Source: a virus
Length of the DNA: 56,411 bases
Reading direction: 5' to 3' (one strand)
IMG/VR virus record: IMGVR_UViG_3300032893_000056
Span: 1 to 56,411 of that record
This document shows positions 22,382 to 29,014 of this stretch, one piece after another. Every line of letters starts with the position of its first letter. The stretch's first letter is position 1. The notes below the pieces were generated by a model. It was not told the DNA's origin and searched no databases. It saw nothing but the letters and a program-made list of their open reading frames with translations. The translations under genes and the position numbers were made by a program.

Positions 22382-22929
22382 ACTTCCACTCCTTGAGCTT
22401 CTGCGATGGCATCAAGAGTATCGTCATCCAAAGCCGCATGAATGACAATCAAATCTTCTGCCCACGCTTGCTCTATCTCTCCGATCATATGCCACTTGAC
22501 CGAGTATGGATGATATGGAGCCATCATTCCACGTGGAATCTTGTGGACAAGCATGATGGTTCCCCACTGCTGAGACCACTTATGGTGGCCCTTAGCTGCC
22601 CACTTACGACACACAATGGCACCTTCACCAAAACCCTCCACTCGCTTGAGATCCAGATAATCTTGAACCTCTTGAAGTGAGGGATGCGGAGTCAACAGAT
22701 ATTGAACCTCCTTGGGAACACGACTATTCATCGCATTCTTGCTGCTAATCAAACGACAATTCGTTCGATCTCGATAGTTTACAAGATTCACGGGTTCTTT
22801 CCTCGGATCGGTGTATGGCTCCGGAGTTTTCTTTTTCTCCCCAAATGAAAGATTGTGAGTAATGGGAGCCTCAAAATAATACTTACCCGGCTCCCCCTTG
22901 TCCACATACACATGTGCTCGCTTAGCCAT
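22378..22929 (-). CDS. Hypothetical protein, 183 aa
   Basis: A basic N-terminal third (KKKTPEPYTDPRKEPV) is followed by a Trp-rich middle (CRKWAAKGHHKWSQQWGT) and an acidic C-terminal helix. No family recognised. Overlaps neighbours by 4 and 8 bases. Confidence 0.65.
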   Translation of the reverse strand: MAKRAHVYVDKGEPGKYYFEAPITHNLSFGEKKKTPEPYTDPRKEPVNLVNYRDRTNCRLISSKNAMNSRVPKEVQYLLTPHPSLQEVQDYLDLKRVEGFGEGAIVCRKWAAKGHHKWSQQWGTIMLVHKIPRGMMAPYHPYSVKWHMIGEIEQAWAEDLIVIHAALDDDTLDAIAEAQGVEV

Positions 22930-23752
22930 CTTTTCTTACGCCAAGGTCTTCAACAACATAATTTTGTATTCCTTTGAGATAGGCGTTCCCGCCAAGAAAA
23001 GGAGCGAAACCTCCTTGGTCAATCGGTTGCGGAACAACCGGAGCCGGGTCCAGTTTTGGAACCCCTGCCCTGAGTGCAGGTCGAACATCTGATGCCCCAA
23101 CGGCACCAAGAGATCCCCGTTCTCCAGCTTTTGCCTTTTGTTGAGCCATTGCTTCACGAGCTTGTCGTTGTTCATCTTCCCACACTCCTTTCATATAAAG
23201 GGGAATAAAGGTGCTTTCGGTATTCCAATACACCCAGTCGTTAAGCTTTTCTGCACAGTTGCGTGGATTCCACCGAATCAGGTGCAGATTTTCGGGACCG
23301 TGGACATTATTGGGGAAAATGCCCATATCCACCGCACCATGATCCATAAACCACTTTGGCAGGTCACAATCACCCCACTTATTCTCAAACTGACTTTCCG
23401 TCACACACATCAACAGATCAGGAACCCGCAAAAACCCTTCCTTTGGTTCCCAATACAACATTCCCCGGAGAATCATGGACAGCGCTTCTTGCCACTGGAT
23501 ACTGTCGCTTGTCCAAATTCCGTGCAACTGTTCAATCGAGCTTGTACCACAACAGATAAACACGCCGTTTTCAACCATGAGAGAATTCCAACCCTGTCTC
23601 TGCGTGATACAAGTCTTAACGTTGTACACACGAGGCGGAAACTGGCCTGCTCCGATGTGTTCCGCCCGAATCGTAGAAAAGGCTTCCGGCTTCATCCAAC
23701 CAGTTGAATCAAAGATGTTGCTGGCTTTTAAAGAAACAGGTTTGTGCGTCAC
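22922..23752 (-). CDS. Hypothetical protein, 276 aa
   Basis: The start is placed at the GTG at 23752 after GGGAG; a TTG four codons upstream is an alternative. A mixed alpha/beta domain of ~215 residues contains CCGTSSIEQLHGIW and LRVPDLLMCVTESQF, followed by an Ala/Gln/Pro-rich C-terminal tail. No family recognised, despite being one of the longest early genes. Confidence 0.68.
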   Translation of the reverse strand: MTHKPVSLKASNIFDSTGWMKPEAFSTIRAEHIGAGQFPPRVYNVKTCITQRQGWNSLMVENGVFICCGTSSIEQLHGIWTSDSIQWQEALSMILRGMLYWEPKEGFLRVPDLLMCVTESQFENKWGDCDLPKWFMDHGAVDMGIFPNNVHGPENLHLIRWNPRNCAEKLNDWVYWNTESTFIPLYMKGVWEDEQRQAREAMAQQKAKAGERGSLGAVGASDVRPALRAGVPKLDPAPVVPQPIDQGGFAPFLGGNAYLKGIQNYVVEDLGVRKDG

Positions 23753-23870
23753 AGCCGCTCCCAATAAAAATCAACGGTTGACTTTCCGACTTTTCCTTTT
23801 CTTCCTCGCCGATTTGGCGCAAAAGAGCATTGATCTCGTCGAACGATTCTTCATTCAGAACAGGAATCAC
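23709..23870 (-). CDS. Possible small protein, 53 aa
   Basis: GTG-initiated frame overlapping the stop of the 85-aa gene (GTGA) and running 44 bases into the next gene. The N-terminal half (VIPVLNEESFDEINALLRQI) looks like a normal helical protein. The C-terminal part, in the overlap, is less convincing. Without it this interval would be non-coding. Confidence 0.4.
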   Translation of the reverse strand: MIPVLNEESFDEINALLRQIGEEEKEKSESQPLIFIGSGCDAQTCFFKSQQHL

Positions 23871-24124
23871 AGCGCCTCCATGATGGCATCAAAAGGTTTC
23901 TGGTCGTGCAGCACAAAAATCTCCCGCACATAACGAGCGGACTTCAGACGGCCTTCAGCCTTCACACGACCAGTTCGGCGACAGAAATTGTCGCGTTCAT
24001 GGCACTTGGCAAGAGCGAAGCGAACGATACCATTTTCGTAGATAAATGCCACAGTCGTGCCACCCTTGACCGTGACACAATGATTAGCGTCGCGATTGCG
24101 AAGATGAATAAACTTAGCATCCAT
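23867..24124 (-). CDS. Hypothetical basic protein, 85 aa
   Basis: The start is set at the ATG at 24124 with GGAGAG upstream. Begins MDAKFIHLRNRDANHCVTVK. It has regularly spaced basic residues and an all-beta N-terminal pattern, ending HDQKPFDAIMEAL. No family recognised. Confidence 0.62.
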   Translation of the reverse strand: MDAKFIHLRNRDANHCVTVKGGTTVAFIYENGIVRFALAKCHERDNFCRRTGRVKAEGRLKSARYVREIFVLHDQKPFDAIMEAL

Positions 24125-24263
24125 AGTTACTCTCCAGAATGACCAATCGTTCAGATACATCTTTGTACTCTTTTGCAAGAGCGCGTAACGCTAACGCGAC
24201 TGGAGAGATTACATCATCTTGCTCCAGCACATCAGCAATTCTTAATGCTTCGGTGATATCCAT
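24114..24263 (-). CDS. Small helical protein, 49 aa
   Basis: Frame from the ATG at 24263: MDITEALRIADVLEQDD, then VALALRALAKEY and SERLVILESNYGC. The amphipathic helical pattern and 11-base overlap with the next gene support coding. No family recognised. Confidence 0.58.
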   Translation of the reverse strand: MDITEALRIADVLEQDDVISPVALALRALAKEYKDVSERLVILESNYGC

Positions 24264-24268
24264 GTCGA

Positions 24269-24616
24269 CTACTCCTCGTATTCGACTTCAAATTCCTTGA
24301 TGATGGGGCGATCGTAGATTTTCGCCCACTTACGATTCCTTTCAGTATCACTACACACGTGAACGGCCTTATTCGTGTTTCGATACAAAAAGAACTTCGC
24401 TTTCTTGAATTCAGGGAGCATTCGAAGGCTAGTCGGCGGTCGGAAAGCGATATTACCATTAACGCCATATTCGTAAACAATATCTCCCCTTGTAGTAGTT
24501 CCAATGAATCGGAAATTGTTTTCAAAGAGGATGCCATTATAGAACTGAACAAAAGGCTTCCCAGCTTTTGCCTTTTCCAGATCAAACGGCTTGAGCTTCA
24601 ACGGGTCCATATCCAT
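24269..24616 (-). CDS. Hypothetical protein, 115 aa
   Basis: The start is set at the ATG at 24616 after GGAGTTTGGCT. The opening MDMDPLKLKPFDLEKAKAGK followed by PFVQFYNGI resembles a short module found in assorted phage and bacterial proteins of unknown role. Beta-rich centre and acidic C-terminus. Confidence 0.65.
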   Translation of the reverse strand: MDMDPLKLKPFDLEKAKAGKPFVQFYNGILFENNFRFIGTTTRGDIVYEYGVNGNIAFRPPTSLRMLPEFKKAKFFLYRNTNKAVHVCSDTERNRKWAKIYDRPIIKEFEVEYEE

Positions 24617-24791
24617 AGCCAAACTCCTTAGAAAGATCGGTTGCATGAAAACGAGCAGAACGGATGAAATAATCCGGATACAACTTTTCCGCTTCACTGT
24701 GTGCTTCAACGATAGTTTGCGTATTGACGTGAATCCGCTTAACGTCAAACGGAGCCTGCGTATTTACCATCGTTACTTCCCAATTAGTCAT
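24582..24791 (-). CDS. Hypothetical protein, 69 aa
   Basis: The start is set at the ATG at 24791, which has GCAGGAGG at ideal spacing. It includes FDVKRIHVNTQTIVEAHSEA and PDYFIRSARFHATDL, an alpha/beta pattern. Overlaps the next gene by 35 bases. No family recognised. Confidence 0.6.
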   Translation of the reverse strand: MTNWEVTMVNTQAPFDVKRIHVNTQTIVEAHSEAEKLYPDYFIRSARFHATDLSKEFGYGYGPVEAQAV

Positions 24792-24802
24792 AAAACCTCC
24801 TG

Positions 24803-24988
24803 CTAATGCATTGGTGCTGCGAGTAAAGAACCCATCAAAATCGGATAGGCTTGGCACAACTCTGAAATAGAATCGCATCCCAATTCCGGGTGCGCCGCAA
24901 GATATTTTTCGAACGCTTCACTACCACTTGACGCTTCATGGCGTTCAATCATATTCAGGCTTGTATTGTGGATGATTGCATATTCCAT
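24803..24988 (-). CDS. Hypothetical protein, 61 aa
   Basis: Begins MEYAIIHNTSLNMIERHEAS; an alpha/beta start followed by a helical C-terminus with two cysteines. Its RBS (TTTGGAGA) lies immediately after palindromic element B, suggesting regulation through that site. No family recognised. Confidence 0.6.
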   Translation of the reverse strand: MEYAIIHNTSLNMIERHEASSGSEAFEKYLAAHPELGCDSISELCQAYPILMGSLLAAPMH

Positions 24989-25002
24989 GGCAAATCTCCA
25001 AA

Positions 25003-25028
25003 GTTTGCAGGTTCAAACACCCTTACAG
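25003..25028. repeat. Palindromic element B (GTTTG-N6-CAAAC family)
   Basis: The minus strand reads CTGTAAGGGTGTTTGAAC then CTGCAAAC, immediately followed by the RBS of the 61-aa gene. The core is the 16-base imperfect palindrome GTTTGAACCTGCAAAC. It is one of five related copies in the minus arm. Confidence 0.7.
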
Positions 25029-25032
25029 GTGC

Positions 25033-25140
25033 CTAACACCATACAATTTCGTCAAACGACACGAATTGATGGTCAATTAGGCCTTTACCCTTACGCAGAC
25101 GATAATAGCCATCCGGGAAGATATACATTTTGTTAACCAT
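25033..25140 (-). CDS. Possible small protein, 35 aa
   Basis: Short frame starting at an ATG that overlaps the previous stop (ATGGTTAA): MVNKMYIFPDGYYRLRKGK and ending FDEIVWC. The compact arrangement with two similar small genes upstream supports coding. Function unknown. Confidence 0.5.
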   Translation of the reverse strand: MVNKMYIFPDGYYRLRKGKGLIDHQFVSFDEIVWC

Positions 25141-25288
25141 GATGGTAATTATCCGTGTCAGTCCATTCTTGATGGACGGTGTAGTTAACATCGGTCACTT
25201 GCATCATACTGTTTTGCAAGTGTTGATTGCGGCAATCGATTACCCAAAGGTGCATAACCGTTGCCAACCCGACAAGTGCGGTAACCAT
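25133..25288 (-). CDS. Small protein with hydrophobic N-terminus, 51 aa
   Basis: Starts MVTALVGLATVMHLWVIDC, a short hydrophobic stretch that could be a membrane segment, then a polar His/Asp-rich tail. It follows the 49-aa gene with a one-base gap and overlaps the next by eight bases. No family recognised. Confidence 0.52.
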   Translation of the reverse strand: MVTALVGLATVMHLWVIDCRNQHLQNSMMQVTDVNYTVHQEWTDTDNYHHG

Positions 25289-25289
25289 A

Positions 25290-25439
25290 TCAATGCTCCT
25301 GTTCCGAAGTCAAAAAGAGCCATGCCTGCTCATAATTACCTTGTCCGTCGAATGCGGACCATTCAAAACCATAGTCATCCACTACAAGGGAACAGAACCA
25401 ACATGGGGAGTTATCGCTTACGGCAAAGTCTAAAACCAT
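25290..25439 (-). CDS. Small acidic protein, 49 aa
   Basis: Frame from the ATG at 25439, preceded by CTGGAG adjoining palindromic element C. Contains CWFCSLVVDDYG (a CxxC pair) and an aromatic-rich C-terminus. First gene after the double terminator, so it may begin a transcript or depend on read-through. Confidence 0.55.
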   Translation of the reverse strand: MVLDFAVSDNSPCWFCSLVVDDYGFEWSAFDGQGNYEQAWLFLTSEQEH

Positions 25440-25449
25440 GATGACTCCA

Positions 25450-25484
25450 GTTTGAACGTACAAACATCCTTACAAACCTGTAAG
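25450..25484. repeat. Palindromic element C
   Basis: Core GTTTGAACGTACAAAC at 25450-25465, with an adjoining second palindrome CTTACA-N4-TGTAAG at 25469-25484. It sits directly upstream of the RBS of the 49-aa gene, as in copy B. Confidence 0.7.
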
Positions 25485-25508
25485 ACCATCTACAGGGCCT
25501 TGTAATGC

Positions 25509-25530
25509 AAAAAGCCCGCATATAGCGGGC
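25509..25530 (-). terminator. Rho-independent terminator
   Basis: On the minus strand GCCCGC-tatat-GCGGGC is followed by TTTTTGC. It is the second of two hairpins after the 281-aa gene and should end its transcript strongly. Confidence 0.9.
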
Positions 25531-25549
25531 ATCGAAAGGAAACAGAGGA

Positions 25550-25568
25550 ACCCCGCATAAAGCGGGGT
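25550..25568 (-). terminator. Hairpin upstream of main terminator
   Basis: Perfect stem ACCCCGC/GCGGGGT with a 5-base loop, lacking a clean T-run on the minus strand. With the terminator at 25509-25530 it forms a tandem pair isolating the 281-aa gene from downstream genes. The stretch 25569-25634 shows nothing else recognisable. Confidence 0.65.
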
Positions 25569-25634
25569 CCGGTTACTTCAGTTCAAGGTAGTTAGCTGAA
25601 ACTACCAGAAACCATTGTACAGTGGTATTACAGA

Positions 25635-26480
25635 TCATTCTTCGGTAACTTCCTCTTCTTCAACGTGCTCAACCTCAAGTGCGCCGGATTCTGCCCCCGC
25701 ACGTAGCAGTGCTTCCGCTTCGGCGTCGCTAACTTCAGACTGGCCTGCGTTATCGGCCTTGAGAACGCCTTGCAGGCCGGACATAATCAGGGCCAATACT
25801 TCCCGATCATACTTTTTGGACAAGCGTTCTATTTCCTTTTCCGCCTGTTCCAACATTTGATCTTCACGCGCCTTTATCACCTGCTTTTGCGCGACTTCAG
25901 CAATGCGAGCTTGCCACGAAACAAACGACTCATTGACCGCGCGAGGCGTTTCCTTCGTTGCATCAAGAAAAGCCTGTGTTTCTGCTTTGGTTTCGCGCAA
26001 ACGGGCCTTTTGGGCCTTCTGTGCATCCGACGGGATATCGTGTCCCGTCCAGATCTTGCCGGCCCGCTCCAAAGCAGGCTTGGCCATGTTGCGGGCTTCG
26101 AGCCAACCCGTTTGATCGGTAAAGCCCATTGCCTGCATTTCAGGTGCCGCAAACTTCAGGGCACCATAAATCTGTTGCACGAACGTGCGAACGTTCATTG
26201 CCGTATTACGCTTCGGCCCGCGTTCTTTCTCAGGTACGCCGTTCGCTTCATCGGCCTTTGCGGCAAGCTTCACAAGCTCATCGCACGCACCCTTAACTTG
26301 CAGGGCATCAGCGTTCGGGACCAAAACCTCACGAATCCACGCCATGCGCGTTTGGGTTTGCGCATCCGGGACCATGAACATGTTATACAACCCTTGACCC
26401 GTAACAATCAATTGACGGGTTTCGGGGGCCTTATTGATGGGTTCGAGCTTGTTCTCGACAACCGCAGCAGTAGCAGACAT
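25635..26480 (-). CDS. Unknown helical protein in its own transcription unit, 281 aa
   Basis: The start is placed at the ATG at 26480 (MSATAAVVENK) with TGGAGA upstream. It is mainly alpha-helical with long Lys/Glu/Ala stretches (residues ~150-235 look like coiled coil) and a strongly acidic C-terminus (EHVEEEEVTEE). No family recognised. It alone is flanked by a good promoter (26588-26616) and a tandem terminator, implying strong, independent early expression, as expected for an abundant DNA-mimic, host-takeover or nucleoid-associated factor. Those roles are speculation. Confidence 0.8.
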   Translation of the reverse strand: MSATAAVVENKLEPINKAPETRQLIVTGQGLYNMFMVPDAQTQTRMAWIREVLVPNADALQVKGACDELVKLAAKADEANGVPEKERGPKRNTAMNVRTFVQQIYGALKFAAPEMQAMGFTDQTGWLEARNMAKPALERAGKIWTGHDIPSDAQKAQKARLRETKAETQAFLDATKETPRAVNESFVSWQARIAEVAQKQVIKAREDQMLEQAEKEIERLSKKYDREVLALIMSGLQGVLKADNAGQSEVSDAEAEALLRAGAESGALEVEHVEEEEVTEE

Positions 26481-26515
26481 TTTGAAAGTCTCCACAGGAT
26501 GAACAAACACCAAAA

Positions 26516-26549
26516 GTTTGAACCCTCAAACTTGCTTACAGCCTGCAAG
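26516..26549. repeat. Palindromic element D
   Basis: Core GTTTGAACCCTCAAAC at 26516-26531 plus the adjoining near-palindrome CTTACAGCCTGCAAG. It is located in the 5' leader of the 281-aa gene, downstream of its promoter. Confidence 0.68.
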
Positions 26550-26587
26550 GGAGATTCAAACGACCGATACAACACCATACAATGAGG

Positions 26588-26616
26588 ATTATAGGCGATA
26601 GGCAAGTCAGTACCAA
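26588..26616 (-). promoter_or_regulatory. Sigma70-like promoter for the 281-aa gene
   Basis: The minus strand reads TTGGTA, a 17-base spacer, then TATAAT. The perfect -10 and ideal spacing place the start site near 26581, giving a ~100-base leader that contains palindromic element D. Confidence 0.75.
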
Positions 26617-26670
26617 GGGGTATTTACAAATTGTTACATTTGTAAGGTAATTGTAAGATAGTTTGAATAG

Positions 26671-26696
26671 ACAAAAGAAAAGCCCCATAAAGGGGC
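26671..26696 (-). terminator. Rho-independent terminator
   Basis: The minus strand forms GCCCC-tttat-GGGGC followed by TTTTCTTTTGT. It ends the transcript of the small-gene cluster 26719-27697. Confidence 0.85.
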
Positions 26697-26718
26697 CTTA
26701 GAGGGTTTACAACAGGTT

Positions 26719-26910
26719 TCAATCGAATCTGGCTACATCCCTATACTCAACATCTTCGGGCGGTTCTATGGGCCATTTAACCCCCTTAGCGCGCCTCTTT
26801 GCATTCTCAATGTTCCACAGCTTGTCGAGATACCAAAGGTAGGCAAGCCAGAAACCGACGAACACTTCGCCACAGAGAACGATCTTACAGATCAATGACA
26901 CAATATCCAT
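26719..26910 (-). CDS. Small membrane protein, 63 aa
   Basis: One hydrophobic segment (LICKIVLCGEVFVGFWLAYLW) in the N-terminal third, then a basic and a proline/acid-rich cytoplasmic tail (KWPIEPPEDVEY). Last gene before the terminator of the leftward early cluster. No family recognised; likely an inner-membrane early protein. Confidence 0.62.
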   Translation of the reverse strand: MDIVSLICKIVLCGEVFVGFWLAYLWYLDKLWNIENAKRRAKGVKWPIEPPEDVEYRDVARFD

Positions 26911-26918
26911 AATAGGGG

Positions 26919-27083
26919 TTATTCCTCAAAAACCGACAAGGTAAAGGGGATTTGGAACTCAATTAAGGTATTAATGTAATCATGCATACCCTCTGTCTCA
27001 CTAGCTGCGGATAGATAGAACGCAACTACCTGTGAAACCCCCTCTTGCGTAAACCTAACTTCGGCGATCCATTCCTTAGACAT
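26919..27083 (-). CDS. Small protein, 54 aa
   Basis: Frame from the ATG at 27083: MSKEWIAEVRFTQEGVSQVV followed by AFYLSAASETEG. Strand-helix pattern, acidic end (FTLSVFEE). The tight spacing with neighbours and protein-like composition support coding. Function unknown. Confidence 0.58.
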   Translation of the reverse strand: MSKEWIAEVRFTQEGVSQVVAFYLSAASETEGMHDYINTLIEFQIPFTLSVFEE

Positions 27084-27088
27084 AATGG

Positions 27089-27163
27089 TTACCCCTTAAT
27101 CCAATAGTAAAGAGCGATTGCTCCCGTAGCGACACCTGAGACAACTACGCGAACGATATCCAT
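27089..27163 (-). CDS. Tiny membrane peptide, 24 aa
   Basis: Frame from the ATG at 27163, overlapping the preceding stop (TGATG). MDIVRVVVSGVATGAIALYY and a short polar end: essentially a single membrane span. Size makes the call tentative, but tiny membrane peptides are common in phage early clusters. Confidence 0.42.
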   Translation of the reverse strand: MDIVRVVVSGVATGAIALYYWIKG

Positions 27164-27276
27164 CAATATTTCCCCTTGCTGTCATTACGCTGTTTTTCGG
27201 CTTTATCCGCTGCATCCATTACCGTACCATACACCCAAATAGCAATGGGAAGAATGAAAAACATCAAGTCATACAT
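27163..27276 (-). CDS. Small membrane protein, 37 aa
   Basis: The start is set at the ATG at 27276, overlapping the end of the zinc-ribbon gene. A single span (MYDLMFFILPIAIWVYGTV) is followed by a charged Lys/Asp tail. No family recognised. Confidence 0.52.
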   Translation of the reverse strand: MYDLMFFILPIAIWVYGTVMDAADKAEKQRNDSKGKY

Positions 27277-27490
27277 AATCCCATCCTTTGTAGTCTTTTG
27301 CGATTTGTTCGGCTTCACCAATAGCCTTGTCAAAACAGGCTTGACACCCGTGGCTCTCAATCCATCCGCCCCCATTCCACACGTAGCGGGAACGCTTCTT
27401 AACATCCTCCTCTTTTACAAAGGTGTTACAGATTGGGCAGGGAACAGCGGTTGTTACCTGAAAGTGATAGCTCGGACGATAGCGGGACAT
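27269..27490 (-). CDS. Zinc-ribbon protein, 73 aa
   Basis: Cysteine pairs CPIC (res ~18-21) and CQAC (res ~49-52) indicate a structural zinc site, in an otherwise charged small protein ending KDYKGWDYV. Early-cluster position suggests a host-interaction or regulatory role, not determinable here. Confidence 0.65.
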   Translation of the reverse strand: MSRYRPSYHFQVTTAVPCPICNTFVKEEDVKKRSRYVWNGGGWIESHGCQACFDKAIGEAEQIAKDYKGWDYV

Positions 27491-27493
27491 AGC

Positions 27494-27697
27494 TTAATGC
27501 TCCTCAATGAGACAACCGATGGTACGCATTCCGGCTTGTTCGAATGATTGACCGTTAGCAAACCGATAGGCATTCCACCATGCAGCGTTTGAACGCCGGG
27601 ACAGATCAGCGAACGGCTTTACAAGGTTACCGAAGTCATCCACTACGGAATGCCAATCGACGTCAACCGGGACATACTTGAAGTGAGTAAGGATCAT
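27494..27697 (-). CDS. Hypothetical protein, 67 aa
   Basis: First gene of the leftward arm, about 490 bases from the nearest promoter. Begins MILTHFKYVPVDVDWHSVVD, has GGAGG-type RBS (CAGGAGGGT) and an aromatic middle (SNAAWWNAYRFANG). No family recognised. Confidence 0.62.
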   Translation of the reverse strand: MILTHFKYVPVDVDWHSVVDDFGNLVKPFADLSRRSNAAWWNAYRFANGQSFEQAGMRTIGCLIEEH

Positions 27698-27775
27698 ATA
27701 CCCTCCTGTTGAACATGACTACATCTTAGCACAAATACAGGGAAGTGCATCAGGGAATACCCTAGGATTGGGTTA

Positions 27776-27791
27776 GTTTGAACATGCAAAC
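27776..27791. repeat. Palindromic element E
   Basis: GTTTGAACATGCAAAC, a 16-base imperfect palindrome matching the cores of elements B, C and D. It lies about 80 bases upstream of the first leftward gene, in the leader of the transcript from the 28.19 kb promoter. Confidence 0.68.
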
Positions 27792-28124
27792 TCGGGTGTT
27801 ATGGGTCTGACGAGCACCTATGGACGGATGAGCTAACTCATTGATTATCATTCTCAGCTCGTAATAACAATCATTCTCATCTAGCGCACCCTCTTTTTCT
27901 TCTTAAAAATACCATCTCTTTGAAGGGGGGATGGGGGGAAAACCCGAAGGCTCGAAAAGCTCGAAAGGATGGATGCTACATTTTTATATATTTTTGAAAG
28001 GAGGGGATGTCTTAGTATTTACCCTTAGTTATCTATTCTTTACCCACTGAGGAGCTCGGATCAAAAAACCGATCCTCGCAAGCTCGAAGAGCTAATACTA
28101 AAACCTTCAAACAGAAAGAAGAAA

Positions 28125-28164
28125 CAGAAGTTGTAGTTTTTTTTAATTTAAACTACTTCTTCTG
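28125..28164 (-). promoter_or_regulatory. Leader hairpin of the leftward transcript
   Basis: Inverted repeat with arms of about 15 bases (CAGAAGTTGTAGTTT and AAACTACTTCTTCTG, two mismatches), followed on the minus strand by TTTCTTCTTTCTG. It is related in sequence and placement to the hairpin at 11758-11783. Confidence 0.6.
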
Positions 28165-28184
28165 TAAAGAAGAAAGAACTTATA

Positions 28185-28213
28185 ATGGTATATATTCTTA
28201 ATGCATTTGTCAA
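28185..28213 (-). promoter_or_regulatory. Sigma70-like promoter, leftward (early)
   Basis: TTGACA and TACCAT separated by 17 bases on the minus strand. The spacer and flanks match the promoter at 11805-11833. It initiates the leftward transcript into the small-gene cluster. Confidence 0.72.
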
Positions 28214-28261
28214 GTACTTTTTGTACTTTTGTAGAAATATTTGTGTTTGTAAAGAAAAAGC

Positions 28262-28290
28262 TTGACAAATCGATCAAGATAGTATATAAT
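28262..28290 (+). promoter_or_regulatory. Consensus sigma70 promoter, rightward
   Basis: Perfect TTGACA and perfect TATAAT with a 17-base spacer, so expected to be very strong with host holoenzyme. Its -35 and part of the spacer (CTTGACAAATCGATCAAGA) resemble the two leftward promoters. It drives terminase and the structural operon. Confidence 0.9.
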
Positions 28291-28338
28291 ATACATCTGT
28301 TGTAGAAAAGTTGTTGACAAACTGTCTCAACTATGTTA

Positions 28339-28351
28339 AAGGAGGTGATCC
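28339..28351 (+). promoter_or_regulatory. Orphan 13-base perfect Shine-Dalgarno match
   Basis: AAGGAGGTGATCC is complementary over 13 bases to the bacterial 16S rRNA 3' end. There is no ATG, GTG or TTG at functional spacing; the first gene starts 70 bases downstream. The intervening leader can form two small stems (CGTCC/GGACG and CCTGG/CCAGG). It could be a ribosome standby site. Confidence 0.7.
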
Positions 28352-28420
28352 TTTATCTCGTCCAGCAGGGGGCGGACGTTAAGCTAAACCCCTGGCCTAA
28401 CAATCCCCAGGAACCCAGAG

Positions 28421-29014
28421 ATGCTTTCAGACAAAGTTAAAAATCAGTACATGCCGACCAGAAAGCGGCGTCCTGATGGGGAAGCTGGATTCCGTCGTCG
28501 ATTCAGTGATTCCCAAAAAATTGAAGCAGTAACGACCTACTTGATGCTTGGCAGCCTAACACTTGTTTCATCGGTGCTCAAGATCAACATCAATACCCTT
28601 AAGCTCTGGAAAAAGAGTGAATGGTGGAAAGAGGTCGAGCGAGATCTTCGTACTCAGCAAGATCTTCAACTATCCAAACGTCTCCAGAATATTGTTACCA
28701 GATCTCTGGATGTGATTGAAGATCGGATGGAGCGGGGAGATTTTGTATATGACCAAAAGACCGGTCAGATGCGACGTAAACCGGTAAACATGCGAGATGC
28801 AGCCAAAGTAATGATGGATCTCAACGAAAGGGCCGAGACTCTGGTTGACCGTCACATCCAAAATGAAAGTATCTCGACAGACAAAGTTGAACAGACACTC
28901 AAGAATCTTGCTGATGAATTCGCAAGAATCGCAAACCAAGTTACCTCCAAATCAGCAGTTGAGGTTACTGATGTACTTTTCGGAGACGATACCCGTGCCA
29001 AGGATGAAACCTAA
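28421..29014 (+). CDS. Terminase small subunit, 197 aa
   Basis: An N-terminal basic arm and helix-turn-helix (FSDSQKIEAVTTYLMLGSLT ... NINTLKLWKKSEWW) is the expected DNA-recognition part. A long helical middle should drive oligomerisation, and an acidic tail contacts the large subunit. Identity rests on this layout and on position two genes before the large terminase. It recognises the packaging site and delivers DNA to the motor. Confidence 0.8.
   Translation: MLSDKVKNQYMPTRKRRPDGEAGFRRRFSDSQKIEAVTTYLMLGSLTLVSSVLKININTLKLWKKSEWWKEVERDLRTQQDLQLSKRLQNIVTRSLDVIEDRMERGDFVYDQKTGQMRRKPVNMRDAAKVMMDLNERAETLVDRHIQNESISTDKVEQTLKNLADEFARIANQVTSKSAVEVTDVLFGDDTRAKDET

Larger units (their letters stand above)
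27698..28420. promoter_or_regulatory. Divergent control region between early and late arms
   Basis: Non-coding: no convincing frame on either strand. It contains palindromic element E (27776-27791), two Fur-box-like repeats (27842-27880), G-rich and AT-rich tracts, repeated GCTCGAA words (27950-28090), an inverted repeat GGATC/GATCC near 28058-28077, a leader hairpin, divergent promoters and a structured late leader. It is also the best candidate for a replication origin, by position and composition only. Confidence 0.65.

Noticed and set aside
27698-28180. Short leftward frames in the control region (for example a 29-codon ATG frame near 27856)
   Set aside because: No convincing ribosome-binding site, and protein composition unlike neighbouring genes.
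28305-28342. Second rightward TTGACA (28314-28319)
   Set aside because: With a 16-18 base spacer the -10 would be TTAAAG or TAAAGG, a poor match, and it overlaps the Shine-Dalgarno-like site; the consensus promoter at 28262-28290 suffices.
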